NCBI GenBank assembly: GCA_001458075.1
Contig: LN899469.1
Location: forward strand, 868,001 to 932,000
Reading direction: 5' to 3'
Source of the DNA: Idiomarinaceae bacterium HL-53
Lineage (GTDB): Bacteria > Pseudomonadota > Gammaproteobacteria > Enterobacterales > Alteromonadaceae
Length of the DNA stretch: 64,000 nucleotides
Part shown: in pieces, positions 9,639 through 18,691 of the stretch
Position numbering within the stretch: position 1 is the stretch's first letter
Layout: every line of letters starts with the position of its first letter
Position numbers and translations under genes: made by a program
Notes under the pieces: model-generated
The model's database searches: none
Seen by the model: the letters and a program-made list of their open reading frames with translations, nothing else
What the model was told of the DNA's origin: nothing

Positions 9639-11810
9639 ATGGACGTTTCTCACTTGCTGGATGGCCTCAACGATCGACAACGAGATGCAGTGAGCGCAGA
9701 TGAGCGCCATATGTTGGTTTTAGCTGGCGCGGGAAGTGGAAAAACACGCGTGTTGGTGCACCGCATTGCGTGGCTGATTCAGGTAATGCAATACTCTCCC
9801 ATGTCGATCATGGCCGTGACTTTTACGAACAAGGCGGCTGCAGAAATGCGTGCCCGAGTAGAGAAGTTATTGGGGCGAGACGTGCGAAAAATGTGGATTG
9901 GCACATTTCATGGTTTAGCACATCGACTTCTGCGAGCTCATTATCAAGACGCAGGTTTGCCGCAAAACTTTCAAATTCTCGACAGTGACGATCAAATTCG
10001 CTTACTCAAACGCACTATTAAGGCACTGAACCTAGACGAGAAGCAGTGGCCTGCGAAACAAGCGTCTTGGTATATCAACGCGAAAAAGGATGAAGGCCTA
10101 CGCCCAGCTCATATTGATGCTTTTGATATTGCCGAGAAAACACATAAAGAGATTTACACCGCATACCAAGAAGCCTGTGACCGAGCTGGGCTCGTTGATT
10201 TCGCAGAACTTCTGCTGCGTGCTCATGAATTGTTACGCGACAATAAATATGTGAGAGAGCATTATCAACGTCGCTTTCGGCACGTACTAGTGGACGAGTT
10301 TCAAGATACGAACCAAATTCAATATGCATGGGTGCAATTGCTCGCGGGTGCTCAGAATTATGTGACGATTGTGGGTGACGACGATCAATCTATCTATGGC
10401 TGGCGCGGCGCTCAAGTCGAGAACTTGCAGCATTTTTTGCGCGACTTTCCTGCGGCAGACACCATTCGGCTCGAACAGAACTACCGCTCCACCAGCACCA
10501 TATTGAATGCTGCAAACGCGGTGATTGCCAACAATGCGGGTCGATTAGGAAAAGAGTTGTGGACCGATGATCATGAGGGGGCGCCCATTTCTCTCTATGC
10601 GGCGTTTAATGAGCAAGAGGAGGCTCGCTACATCGTATCGCGAATTGCGCAATGGCAAGATCAAGGCGGCGCGTTGAGTGATGTCGCGATTCTTTACCGG
10701 AATAACGCGCAATCTCGTGTGTTAGAGGAAGGTCTTTTGTATGCACGTTTACCCTATCGCATCTATGGCGGCTTGCGCTTCTTCGACCGTCAGGAAATAA
10801 AAGATGCCCTAGGGTACTTGCGGTTAATTTCAAATCGTAATGACGATGCAGCTTTTGAACGCGTGGTAAATACGCCAACGCGTGGAGTCGGAGAGCGTAC
10901 ATTGGGGTTATTACGTGAAGCCGCCAGAAGCCTTCAAAAGCCACTCTGGAATGCTGCAAAGCACATGATAAGTGAGTCTTTACTTACGGGGCGGGCCAAG
11001 TCATCTCTTTCCTCTTTTATTGAGCTTATCGAATTGCTCGATGAGCAAACGCGTGACAAATCCCTTTCTAGCCAAACCGATACAATGCTTCATGGAAGCG
11101 GTTTGCTGGCAATGTATCAGGCTGAAAAGAGCGATAAGGCAGAGACACGGGTCGATAACCTCAAAGAACTCGTGAGTGCGACAGAAACCTTTGTCCCCAC
11201 CGGAGAGGAGGGCATGACGCCGTTAGCTGAGTTTCTTGCGCATGCTGCATTAGAGGCCGGTGAGGAACAAGCTGAAGCTCACCAAGATGCCGTGCAGCTG
11301 ATGACGTTGCATAGTGCGAAGGGCCTCGAATTCAAATTGGTATTTATGACAGGAATGGAAGAAGGCACCTTCCCTTCGCAACAATCAACAGCGGAGTCTG
11401 GACGTTTAGAGGAAGAGCGCAGGCTTTGTTATGTTGGCATTACCCGAGCAATGGAAAAGTTGGTACTTACTTATGCGGAAAGTCGACGCTTATATGGACA
11501 AGTAAATTACCATCGGCCGAGTCGTTTCCTAGCTGAATTGCCGCCCGAGGGTATTGATGAAGTTCGAGTGCAAACGAGAGTAGAAATGCCATCTTCACAG
11601 CGAGGGCGTTTTCATACCGGAGCCTCGCATGAAAGTTTTGTGGAAACGGGTTTTCGTTTAGGGCAACGCGTACTGCATAGCAAGTTCGGTGAAGGCACGG
11701 TGCTTAACTACGAGGGCTCAGGCCCGCAAAGTCGAATTCAAGTAAATTTCCACGACGTCGGCAGCAAATGGCTGGTGGTAGCGTATGCTAAACTGACTCC
11801 GCTCGAGTAG
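9639..11810 (+). CDS. uvrD: DNA helicase II UvrD
   Basis: 723 residues from ATG 9639 (MDVSHLLDGLNDRQRDAV, as in E. coli; AAGG eight bases upstream; an in-frame GTG at 9630 is less likely). SF1A helicase of nucleotide excision and mismatch repair. Walker A AGAGSGKT at 29-36, GTFHGLAHRLLR, VDEFQDTNQIQY, GDDDQSIYGWRGA, QNYRSTSTIL, LMTLHSAKGLEF and VGITRAMEKL are all present, and the C-terminal RNA-polymerase-binding Tudor-like end (GQRVLHSKFGEGTVLNYEG) is intact. Its last 23 bases overlap the convergent rarD gene. Confidence 0.98.
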   Translation: MDVSHLLDGLNDRQRDAVSADERHMLVLAGAGSGKTRVLVHRIAWLIQVMQYSPMSIMAVTFTNKAAAEMRARVEKLLGRDVRKMWIGTFHGLAHRLLRAHYQDAGLPQNFQILDSDDQIRLLKRTIKALNLDEKQWPAKQASWYINAKKDEGLRPAHIDAFDIAEKTHKEIYTAYQEACDRAGLVDFAELLLRAHELLRDNKYVREHYQRRFRHVLVDEFQDTNQIQYAWVQLLAGAQNYVTIVGDDDQSIYGWRGAQVENLQHFLRDFPAADTIRLEQNYRSTSTILNAANAVIANNAGRLGKELWTDDHEGAPISLYAAFNEQEEARYIVSRIAQWQDQGGALSDVAILYRNNAQSRVLEEGLLYARLPYRIYGGLRFFDRQEIKDALGYLRLISNRNDDAAFERVVNTPTRGVGERTLGLLREAARSLQKPLWNAAKHMISESLLTGRAKSSLSSFIELIELLDEQTRDKSLSSQTDTMLHGSGLLAMYQAEKSDKAETRVDNLKELVSATETFVPTGEEGMTPLAEFLAHAALEAGEEQAEAHQDAVQLMTLHSAKGLEFKLVFMTGMEEGTFPSQQSTAESGRLEEERRLCYVGITRAMEKLVLTYAESRRLYGQVNYHRPSRFLAELPPEGIDEVRVQTRVEMPSSQRGRFHTGASHESFVETGFRLGQRVLHSKFGEGTVLNYEGSGPQSRIQVNFHDVGSKWLVVAYAKLTPLE

Positions 11811-12729
11811 TTGCCTTCAGTGCTTTTGCTGCCTTGCGTGTCTGTCTGTGGGTGCTTACTGCGTCGATGGAGTAAATCACCAAGGCACTCCAGATAACAG
11901 CGAACGTAATGAGTTTATCGAGCGTGAGTGATTCCCCATAAAAAACGGTAGCCAAAATAAACATGAGGCTTGGGCCTATGTACTGAAAGAATCCCATGGT
12001 TGAGTAACGCAAACGTTGCGTCGCTGCGGTAAAGCAAAGCAGTGGGACTGTCGTGATCACGCCAGCCATCATCAAGAGCAAATTTAATTGCCACGTATTG
12101 AGCATCAGATTACTCGCGTCACTCTGCGCAAACATGCTGAAGTAAAATAACATGACGGGTAGCAAAATAGTCACTTCAAGCCAGAGCCCAGTCAGTGAGT
12201 CCACCGGAATTTTCTTACGCAAAGCGCCATAAGTGGCGAATGAGCCTGCTAACGCAAGTGCAATCCACGGAACAGAGCCAAAGGTGATTATTTGGACAGC
12301 GACACCGATCACGGCAAGCCCGACCGCAATAAGCTGCAACTTACGCAGCCGTTCGGCAAAAAATATCATGCCAATCGCTACATTGAGTAGCGGATTAATG
12401 AAATACCCAAGGCTTGCATCGAGCATGTAGTTATTCGCCACGGCCCAAATAAAGAGAAACCAGTTAAAAGCAATAAAAAAGGTTGCTAGTCCAAGTACCA
12501 TGAGTAGTTTAGGGGATTTCAATACGGCCTTTACCCGCGCAATTCGTTTCGTTGCAACAATGAGTATAAGCACCAACGCAAAAGCCCAAAACACACGATG
12601 TGCAAGAATTTCCATGGCAGGTACGTGCGCAACGGCTTTAAAATAAACGGGGGCAATACCCCAAATAGTGTAGGCAGCAATGGCGAAAAATACGCCTTCT
12701 CGTGTGCGAGCCGCTAAATCTTGAGTCAT
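11788..12729 (-). CDS. rarD: RarD, EamA/DMT-family transporter
   Basis: 313 residues with about ten membrane helices and the RarD-type beginning (EGVFFAIAAYTIWGIAPVYFKA, then PAMEILAHRVFWAF). RarD-like proteins belong to the drug/metabolite transporter superfamily; the E. coli member was named for a chloramphenicol phenotype and the physiological substrate is not known. It lies between uvrD and yigI as in E. coli. Its 3' end overlaps the uvrD 3' end by 23 bases. Confidence 0.92.
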   Translation of the reverse strand: MTQDLAARTREGVFFAIAAYTIWGIAPVYFKAVAHVPAMEILAHRVFWAFALVLILIVATKRIARVKAVLKSPKLLMVLGLATFFIAFNWFLFIWAVANNYMLDASLGYFINPLLNVAIGMIFFAERLRKLQLIAVGLAVIGVAVQIITFGSVPWIALALAGSFATYGALRKKIPVDSLTGLWLEVTILLPVMLFYFSMFAQSDASNLMLNTWQLNLLLMMAGVITTVPLLCFTAATQRLRYSTMGFFQYIGPSLMFILATVFYGESLTLDKLITFAVIWSALVIYSIDAVSTHRQTRKAAKALKATTRAESV

Positions 12730-12745
12730 TCGGTAGCCTGTTGGG

Positions 12746-13204
12746 TTAACCTACAATATATGTGCCGGTGCCGAACGCGATGAGCTCCCCGTGTTCGTTA
12801 TGCATTTCCATACGTGCCACTGCAACTTTATTGCCGGAGCGAATAATGGTTGCTGTGCAAATGAACTCCTCACCGCGACCAGGACGAAGATAATCAACGC
12901 GTAAATCAATCGTGCCGCACTTGGCCATACGCGCAATAACCTCCTCTGTCGGCGTGTTCTCTGCCAAACGTTCAATCACACTCGCAAGCACCACGGTGCC
13001 GCCCGCAGTATCGAGCGCCGTTGCGGTAACGCCGCCATGAAGTATGCGTTTTGGGGCATTCCCGATGAGTTCATCCTTCCAACGAAAACGAACTTCTGAT
13101 TGGTCCGCGGCGAAATGTGTAATTTCCAAACCGAGCAGTTGCTGGAATGGAATCTGAGAATTCATGTAGTGTGAAATTTGTGCGATTAAAGCTGAGTTTG
13201 ACAT
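12746..13204 (-). CDS. yigI: YigI-family hotdog thioesterase
   Basis: 152 residues from ATG 13204 (MSNSALIAQ); an upstream in-frame TTG at 13249 would add 15 unlikely residues. The hotdog-fold signature is clear: ILHGGVTATALDTAGG, then GTIDLRVDYLRPGRG, GNKVAVARMEMHNEHGE and a terminal TGTYIVG, close to what I recall of E. coli YigI, an acyl-CoA thioesterase. Gene order rarD-yigI-(pldA)-recQ is that of E. coli without pldA. Confidence 0.88.
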   Translation of the reverse strand: MSNSALIAQISHYMNSQIPFQQLLGLEITHFAADQSEVRFRWKDELIGNAPKRILHGGVTATALDTAGGTVVLASVIERLAENTPTEEVIARMAKCGTIDLRVDYLRPGRGEEFICTATIIRSGNKVAVARMEMHNEHGELIAFGTGTYIVG

Positions 13205-13281
13205 ATGCGCATGGTTATTCGTGGCCAGGGTGCTTACAATAGTGAGCAACCCATTTTAAGTCAACGAAAGGCATCGCATTC

Positions 13282-15135
13282 ATGCAGCCAATGAGCGCAC
13301 AAGAGCATTTGGAGCCAGAGGAATTAGAGGCACCTGCAATCGAGCAGGCACGAGCTTTGCTGGCGCGCGTTTTTGGCTACAAAGAGTTTCGCTTCGGGCA
13401 GCAAGAAATTATAGAGAGTGTCCTCGCAGGGCGGGATACGCAGGTGCTGCTGCCGACTGGAGGCGGGAAATCTCTTTGCTATCAACTTCCAGCCTTATTG
13501 TTAGATGGCCTCACGATTGTCATTTCCCCCCTCGTCTCGTTAATGGACGACCAGGTTGCTGCCCTTAATACCTTTGGAATTCCAGCAGCGGCGATTCATT
13601 CGGGCAAGCAGTCCGTTGACGTTCTCAACACGTTGAAGGCAATACAGGCAGGTGAAGTAAAGCTACTTTACTTAGCGCCAGAAAGAGTATTGCAACAGCA
13701 TTTTTTAGAGCGTCTGCAAGCGGTTCGTGTTTCCCTTATCGCGGTCGACGAAGCACACTGTATCTCGCAATGGGGTCATGATTTTCGCCCTGAGTATGGG
13801 CAGCTCGGAATTCTGCGACAGTGGTTTGCACGGGTCCCTTTTCTCGCACTCACAGCAACAGCAGACGATGTAACGAGAGACGATATCGCTGCGCGCTTAC
13901 AGTTACAAGATCCCACCGTGGTACAAGGCTCATTCGATCGGCCCAATATCCGCTACGTGGTACAGGAAAAGTTTAGAGGCCAACAGCAGCTGGTAGACTA
14001 TGTAAAAACGCAGCGAGGCACCTCGGGCATTGTTTATTGCGGCAGTCGTAAGCGCACTGAGGAGTTGGCTGAGCGGCTGATGCGCGAAGGTGTTAAAGCA
14101 GCGGCTTATCATGCTGGCTTAGGCCATGAAGTGCGGCATCGTGCCCTCACAAAGTTTATGAGTGACGACATTGATGTGGTGGTTGCAACCGTTGCTTTCG
14201 GTATGGGTATTAATAAACCCAATGTGCGTTTTGTTGTGCATTACGATATCCCTCGAAGCATTGAAGCCTATTATCAAGAAACCGGCAGGGCTGGGCGCGA
14301 CGGTGCTGCCTCAGAGGCAGTATTATTTTACGATCCGAAAGATGCGAGTTGGATTTGGAAGATATTGAATGAACACGATGAAACGCCGCAGCTCATTGTG
14401 GAGAAGCAAAAGTTTAATGCGATGAAGCATCTGGCTGAAGCGCAGACCTGTCGTCGATTAGTGCTCTTGAATTATTTTAGTGAATATCGCGAGCAAACCT
14501 GCGGGAATTGTGACTTATGCCTCAATCCGCCCAAGCAATACGACGGCACAGAAGACGCGCAAAAAGCGTTGAGTTGCGTATATCGAACCGGGCAACAATT
14601 CGGCGTTCAGCATATTGTCGATGTGCTGCGTGGTAGTCAGAATCAAAAGGTAAAGCAGCACGGGCATCACGAAGTGTCTACGTTTGCAATTGGGAAAGAC
14701 AAGGAGAGTGAGTATTGGATTTCGGTCATTCGCCAGCTCGTGCATCGCGGATTGCTGGTGCAAGATATCCGTTTTCATAGTGCACTACGTCTCACCGAAG
14801 CGGCACGGCCTGTGCTTAGAGGTGAAGTTGCACTGACGCTCGCAGAGCCGCGGATCGACATGATGAAGCGCACAGAGCTGGTTGAAGATCGTGGCCATCA
14901 TGACAAACCCTTATTTAGAAAACTGAAAGCGCTTAGAAAGGCAATCGCCGACGAGCAAGAGTTAAAAGCCTTTCAAGTGTTCAGTGACACCACATTACAA
15001 GAAATGGCGTTGCTATTACCTACGAGTGAATTTGAAATGATGATGGTTTCTGGCGTGGGGCAAGTGAAATTTGCTCGCTATGGTCAAGCTTTCATCGATG
15101 TGATTCTTGCACACTTAAATGTGACAAATTTTTAA
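13282..15135 (+). CDS. recQ: ATP-dependent DNA helicase RecQ
   Basis: 617 residues. 3'-5' SF2 helicase of the RecF recombination pathway. Walker A TGGGKS at 59-64, VDEAHCISQWGHDFRPEY (DEAH box plus aromatic loop), ALTATADD, RQ-type QETGRAGRDG, the zinc site (CRRLVLLNYF, then TCGNCDLC), a winged helix, and a C-terminal HRDC domain (LRKAIADEQELKAFQVFSD). ATG 13282 has AAAGG nine bases upstream; a second ATG at 13291 is possible. Confidence 0.97.
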   Translation: MQPMSAQEHLEPEELEAPAIEQARALLARVFGYKEFRFGQQEIIESVLAGRDTQVLLPTGGGKSLCYQLPALLLDGLTIVISPLVSLMDDQVAALNTFGIPAAAIHSGKQSVDVLNTLKAIQAGEVKLLYLAPERVLQQHFLERLQAVRVSLIAVDEAHCISQWGHDFRPEYGQLGILRQWFARVPFLALTATADDVTRDDIAARLQLQDPTVVQGSFDRPNIRYVVQEKFRGQQQLVDYVKTQRGTSGIVYCGSRKRTEELAERLMREGVKAAAYHAGLGHEVRHRALTKFMSDDIDVVVATVAFGMGINKPNVRFVVHYDIPRSIEAYYQETGRAGRDGAASEAVLFYDPKDASWIWKILNEHDETPQLIVEKQKFNAMKHLAEAQTCRRLVLLNYFSEYREQTCGNCDLCLNPPKQYDGTEDAQKALSCVYRTGQQFGVQHIVDVLRGSQNQKVKQHGHHEVSTFAIGKDKESEYWISVIRQLVHRGLLVQDIRFHSALRLTEAARPVLRGEVALTLAEPRIDMMKRTELVEDRGHHDKPLFRKLKALRKAIADEQELKAFQVFSDTTLQEMALLLPTSEFEMMMVSGVGQVKFARYGQAFIDVILAHLNVTNF

Positions 15136-15149
15136 ATAGAAATTCGTAG

Positions 15150-15177
15150 TTGTCATATTCTTGTCACGTTCTATATT
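15150..15177 (+). promoter_or_regulatory. Putative sigma70 promoter of the Oar-like receptor
   Basis: TTGTCA (15150-15155), a 16-base spacer and TATATT (15172-15177) form a near-consensus promoter in the 235-bp gap after recQ. It would give a roughly 190-base leader for the receptor gene. The same gap has an 8-bp inverted repeat, TGAATGAT at 15288-15295 and ATCATTCA at 15307-15314, which could be an operator. Otherwise the gap shows no small gene. Confidence 0.4.
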
Positions 15178-15370
15178 TAGCCTAATGCTCGAATTCTTGT
15201 CGATGAGTTCGTGAAGCGCATAGAGCTGTCATAAAAAGAACATGAAAGTGTTTAAAAATTGTCATAGAATATGTGCGTTTTAGTTCGTGAATGATATTCG
15301 GTGGTAATCATTCATAAACAACGAACTCTGAAGCAGTTAAATCTCACACACAACTATGCAGGTACATGGC

Positions 15371-18300
15371 ATGAATAAGACGAAACTGACCCGTATTGCA
15401 ACGGCAGTCGCGCTTACTTTGGGGATCTCTGGTGCAGCTATGGCGGAAACTTCTTCGTCTATGCGCGGTCAAATTGTAGGTCCCGCAGGACAAGTAGTCG
15501 CTGATACGCGCATCATCATTGAGCACGTTCCTTCGGGTACGCGCACTACAGCAACGACGAACAGCAGCGGTATTTTTTCTGCTTCTGGTTTGCGCGTTGG
15601 TGGTCCTTACCGAGTGATCATCGAAAGTGACACATACGAAGGCCAAACGCTAGAAGACATCTTCCTCCAATTGGGCGACGCATATCGCTTGAACGCACAA
15701 CTTGAAACTCGAGAAGAGAATTTCGAGCGTATTCAAGTAACGGGTCGCGCAATTAACTTCACTTCGTTACAAGCTGGCTCATCGAGCACTTGGGGTGAAG
15801 AAGAAATTCGCCGTGTACCGGCATTTGACCGTGACTTGAAAGACGTCGTACGTCAAAACCCATTAGCGACTGACTTAGGTGACAACAGCCGCTCACTCTC
15901 AGTTGCAGGTAACAATCCACGTTACAACAGCATCACCGTTGACGGGATTGGCCAGAACGATGACTTCGGTTTGAACTCTGGTGGTTATCCAACGAACCGT
16001 TCACCTATCTCGATCGACGCTATCGAGCAGGTTTCAATTCAATCAGTTCCGTTTAATGCGCGTTACAGCGGCTTTACGGGCGCGGTCATTAACGCCGTAA
16101 CACGTTCTGGTGGCAACGACTTCTTCGGTTCTGTGTTCTATGAATATGCAAGCGATGACTTAGCAGGTGACCCAGATCCTAGCCGTTATACTCCAGACGG
16201 GAACGCGCCGACACTAGACTTTAAAGAAGAAACAAAAGGTTTCAGTGTGGGTGGTCCAATTCTTCGTGATCGTTTGTTCTTCTTTGCGAACTACGAAACT
16301 TATGAAGAGCCAACTTCAATTGCTCAAGGTCCGCTTGGATCTGCTGCTGTCACTCAAAAAGATATCGATCCTTCAGTCATTGCTGAAGTTCAGCGTATCG
16401 CGCGTGATGTTTATGGTGTAGAAGCAGGTGATTGGAACGTTCAGCCGGATCAGAAAGATGAAAAAATGCTTCTGAAATTCGACTTGAACATTAACGATGA
16501 TCACCGTGCGTCATTCACATACCAGCGTGCGGAAGACGAAGCTGCGAACAACACCACGACTGGTGGTAATACCAACTTGAACTTGAACTCAACTTGGTAC
16601 ATCCGTTCACAGTTAATGGACAACTATGCTTTACAAGTGTACTCAAACTGGACGAACAATTTCAGCACTGAGTTCAAAGCATCTGTAAAAGACGTTACCA
16701 CCGGGCAAGATCCGGCGCTTGGCCGTAACTTCGGTCAGGTAACCGTTCAGTTTACTGATGAAGAAAACCCAGCCGGTGGTGAAGGTGAAATCAATATCGG
16801 TCCAGACCGTTCACGTCATGCGAACCGTCTTGAAACTACGACCACTGATTTCCAATTCCATGGTGAATATTTGTTAGACACGCATCACTTGCAGTTCGGT
16901 CTTGAAATGCAAGAAATCGACGTGTTCAACGTATTCGTACAAAACTCTCTCGGTGTGTTCGAGTTTGATAGCTTGGAGTCTTTCGAGAACCGTGAAGCCG
17001 CTGTTATTCAGTATCAAAACGCGTTCACAAACAATTCTGATGACGGAGCTGCCTCATTTAGCTACGGTAACACGGCGTTATACTTGCAAGACACGTGGGA
17101 CGTAACTTGGGACCTTACGTTAAACTTTGGTTTACGTTATGAGCGTTTCAATTCAGACGACCGTCCAGCGCTGAACGATAATTTCGTAGCACGTTATGGC
17201 TTTGAAAACACCAACAACATGGATGGCTTGGATTTATTGCTTCCACGCTTCAGCTTCAATTACACATTGAATGACCAAATCACTTTACGTGGTGGCGTAG
17301 GGCAATTCTCTGGTGGTCGCCCAAATGTTTGGATTTCAAATGCATACACCAACGATGGTGTAACTATTGTTGCAGCAGACGATTTGTTTGACGTGGCGAA
17401 TGCAGATATCGCAAATGTTCCTCAATCTATGAGAGATAGTTTGGCTGCAGGTGATGGTAACACGACGCCTATCGATCCTAACTTCAAAATGCCTTACGAG
17501 ACGCGTTACAGCTTCGCGGTTGATTATGACGGTCTTGATTTAGCATTCTTGGGTGAAGGTTGGTTCGCTTCTGCTGAGTTCATTTACGCCGAGAAAAATC
17601 GTGAAGTGGGCTGGGTAAACTTAGCGAAAGCGCCTTTACTTGACGATGCAGGTAACCAAGTGACTTCAGCGGGCGGACGTCCATTGTACGTGAGCTGGGA
17701 TCCATTAGAGGGTGAGCGTCCAACAGAGATTGGCGGTTTCAACACCAACCGTTACGATATCCTGTTAACGAACGTATCTGGCGGTGACAGCTTAATCTCT
17801 ACCTTTACCATTGGTAATGCGTGGGATAACGGCTTGAATTTCCGCTTCAGCTACACGAACCAAGATGTTCAAGATATCACCTCTGGTGGCTCTTCAACTG
17901 CGCACTCAAACTACAACTTCCAAACTGCTGTCGACAAGCAAGCGCCTGAAGTTGGACGTGCGTCGTATGAAATTGAGCATCGCTTCATGGCAACCTTAAA
18001 CTACACAACTGAGTTCTTCTCTGGTTATGAGTCTAAGTTTAGCTTCTTCTGGGATCGTACATCAGGTCGTCCGTACAGCTATGCGCTCAGTACATTCCGC
18101 TTCCGTGGCTTTGGTGACGCGTCTGGTAATAATTTGTGGTCTTCTACAAACTACCTACCATACATCCCAACTGGCGCAGACGATCCGAATGTAATCTACT
18201 CTGGCGACCTCACGTACGACGAGTTTGCAGGTTACTTACAAGCAGCAAACTTAACGCAGTTTGCGGGTGGTTATGCAGTGCGTAACGAAGGTAACAATGG

Positions 18301-18607
18301 TCCATGGAACACCAACCTAGATTTCCGCTTTGAGCAAGAAATCCCTGGTTTGTTTGGTGACCAAAAAGGTGCGGTTTACTTCGATATTCGCAACGTACTC
18401 GCGATGTTCGGTGATAACCAACGCCATACCGTCAGTTTTGCTGACACGGGTGTGCGTCTAGTTGATGTGGGTATCGACCCAACTACTGGCCAGTATATCT
18501 ATAGCCGTCCATTTGGTGGCTTCGATGAGACTCCACGTTCAGCAACGCGCTATAACGCTCGTGGCTCAACTTGGACAGCTAAAATCGGTGTTCGTTACGA
18601 GTTCTAA
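15371..18607 (+). CDS. Oar-like TonB-dependent outer-membrane receptor
   Basis: About 1078 residues from ATG 15371 (MNKTKLTRIATAVALTL, signal peptide to AAMA); AGGT lies upstream, and an in-frame ATG at 15356 would add five residues ahead of the signal. Order: signal, carboxypeptidase-regulatory-like beta-sandwich (about 30-105, GQIVGPAGQVVADTRIII), plug domain (EEIRRVPAFDRDLKDVVRQ; NSITVDGIGQNDDFGLNSGG), long barrel ending in aromatic KIGVRYEF. This is the Oar/OmpA-related class used for large substrates such as peptides. Codon choice is strongly biased (CGT, GGT, AAC, TTC), suggesting high expression. It ends in a strong terminator. Substrate unknown. Confidence 0.87.
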   Translation: MNKTKLTRIATAVALTLGISGAAMAETSSSMRGQIVGPAGQVVADTRIIIEHVPSGTRTTATTNSSGIFSASGLRVGGPYRVIIESDTYEGQTLEDIFLQLGDAYRLNAQLETREENFERIQVTGRAINFTSLQAGSSSTWGEEEIRRVPAFDRDLKDVVRQNPLATDLGDNSRSLSVAGNNPRYNSITVDGIGQNDDFGLNSGGYPTNRSPISIDAIEQVSIQSVPFNARYSGFTGAVINAVTRSGGNDFFGSVFYEYASDDLAGDPDPSRYTPDGNAPTLDFKEETKGFSVGGPILRDRLFFFANYETYEEPTSIAQGPLGSAAVTQKDIDPSVIAEVQRIARDVYGVEAGDWNVQPDQKDEKMLLKFDLNINDDHRASFTYQRAEDEAANNTTTGGNTNLNLNSTWYIRSQLMDNYALQVYSNWTNNFSTEFKASVKDVTTGQDPALGRNFGQVTVQFTDEENPAGGEGEINIGPDRSRHANRLETTTTDFQFHGEYLLDTHHLQFGLEMQEIDVFNVFVQNSLGVFEFDSLESFENREAAVIQYQNAFTNNSDDGAASFSYGNTALYLQDTWDVTWDLTLNFGLRYERFNSDDRPALNDNFVARYGFENTNNMDGLDLLLPRFSFNYTLNDQITLRGGVGQFSGGRPNVWISNAYTNDGVTIVAADDLFDVANADIANVPQSMRDSLAAGDGNTTPIDPNFKMPYETRYSFAVDYDGLDLAFLGEGWFASAEFIYAEKNREVGWVNLAKAPLLDDAGNQVTSAGGRPLYVSWDPLEGERPTEIGGFNTNRYDILLTNVSGGDSLISTFTIGNAWDNGLNFRFSYTNQDVQDITSGGSSTAHSNYNFQTAVDKQAPEVGRASYEIEHRFMATLNYTTEFFSGYESKFSFFWDRTSGRPYSYALSTFRFRGFGDASGNNLWSSTNYLPYIPTGADDPNVIYSGDLTYDEFAGYLQAANLTQFAGGYAVRNEGNNGPWNTNLDFRFEQEIPGLFGDQKGAVYFDIRNVLAMFGDNQRHTVSFADTGVRLVDVGIDPTTGQYIYSRPFGGFDETPRSATRYNARGSTWTAKIGVRYEF

Positions 18608-18640
18608 TGAACGGGTAACAAGCTGAAAAGCAATAAAGAA

Positions 18641-18668
18641 AACGGCTCCTTTTGGGAGCCGTTTTTAT
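18641..18668. terminator. Bidirectional rho-independent terminator
   Basis: Nine-bp stem AACGGCTCC (18641-18649) with GGAGCCGTT (18655-18663), followed by a T run on the plus strand and, read on the minus strand, by TTTTCTTT. It can end both the receptor gene and the convergent tricorn-like gene. Confidence 0.9.
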
Positions 18669-18691
18669 TTGCGCTGGGAAAGTATCTAAAC

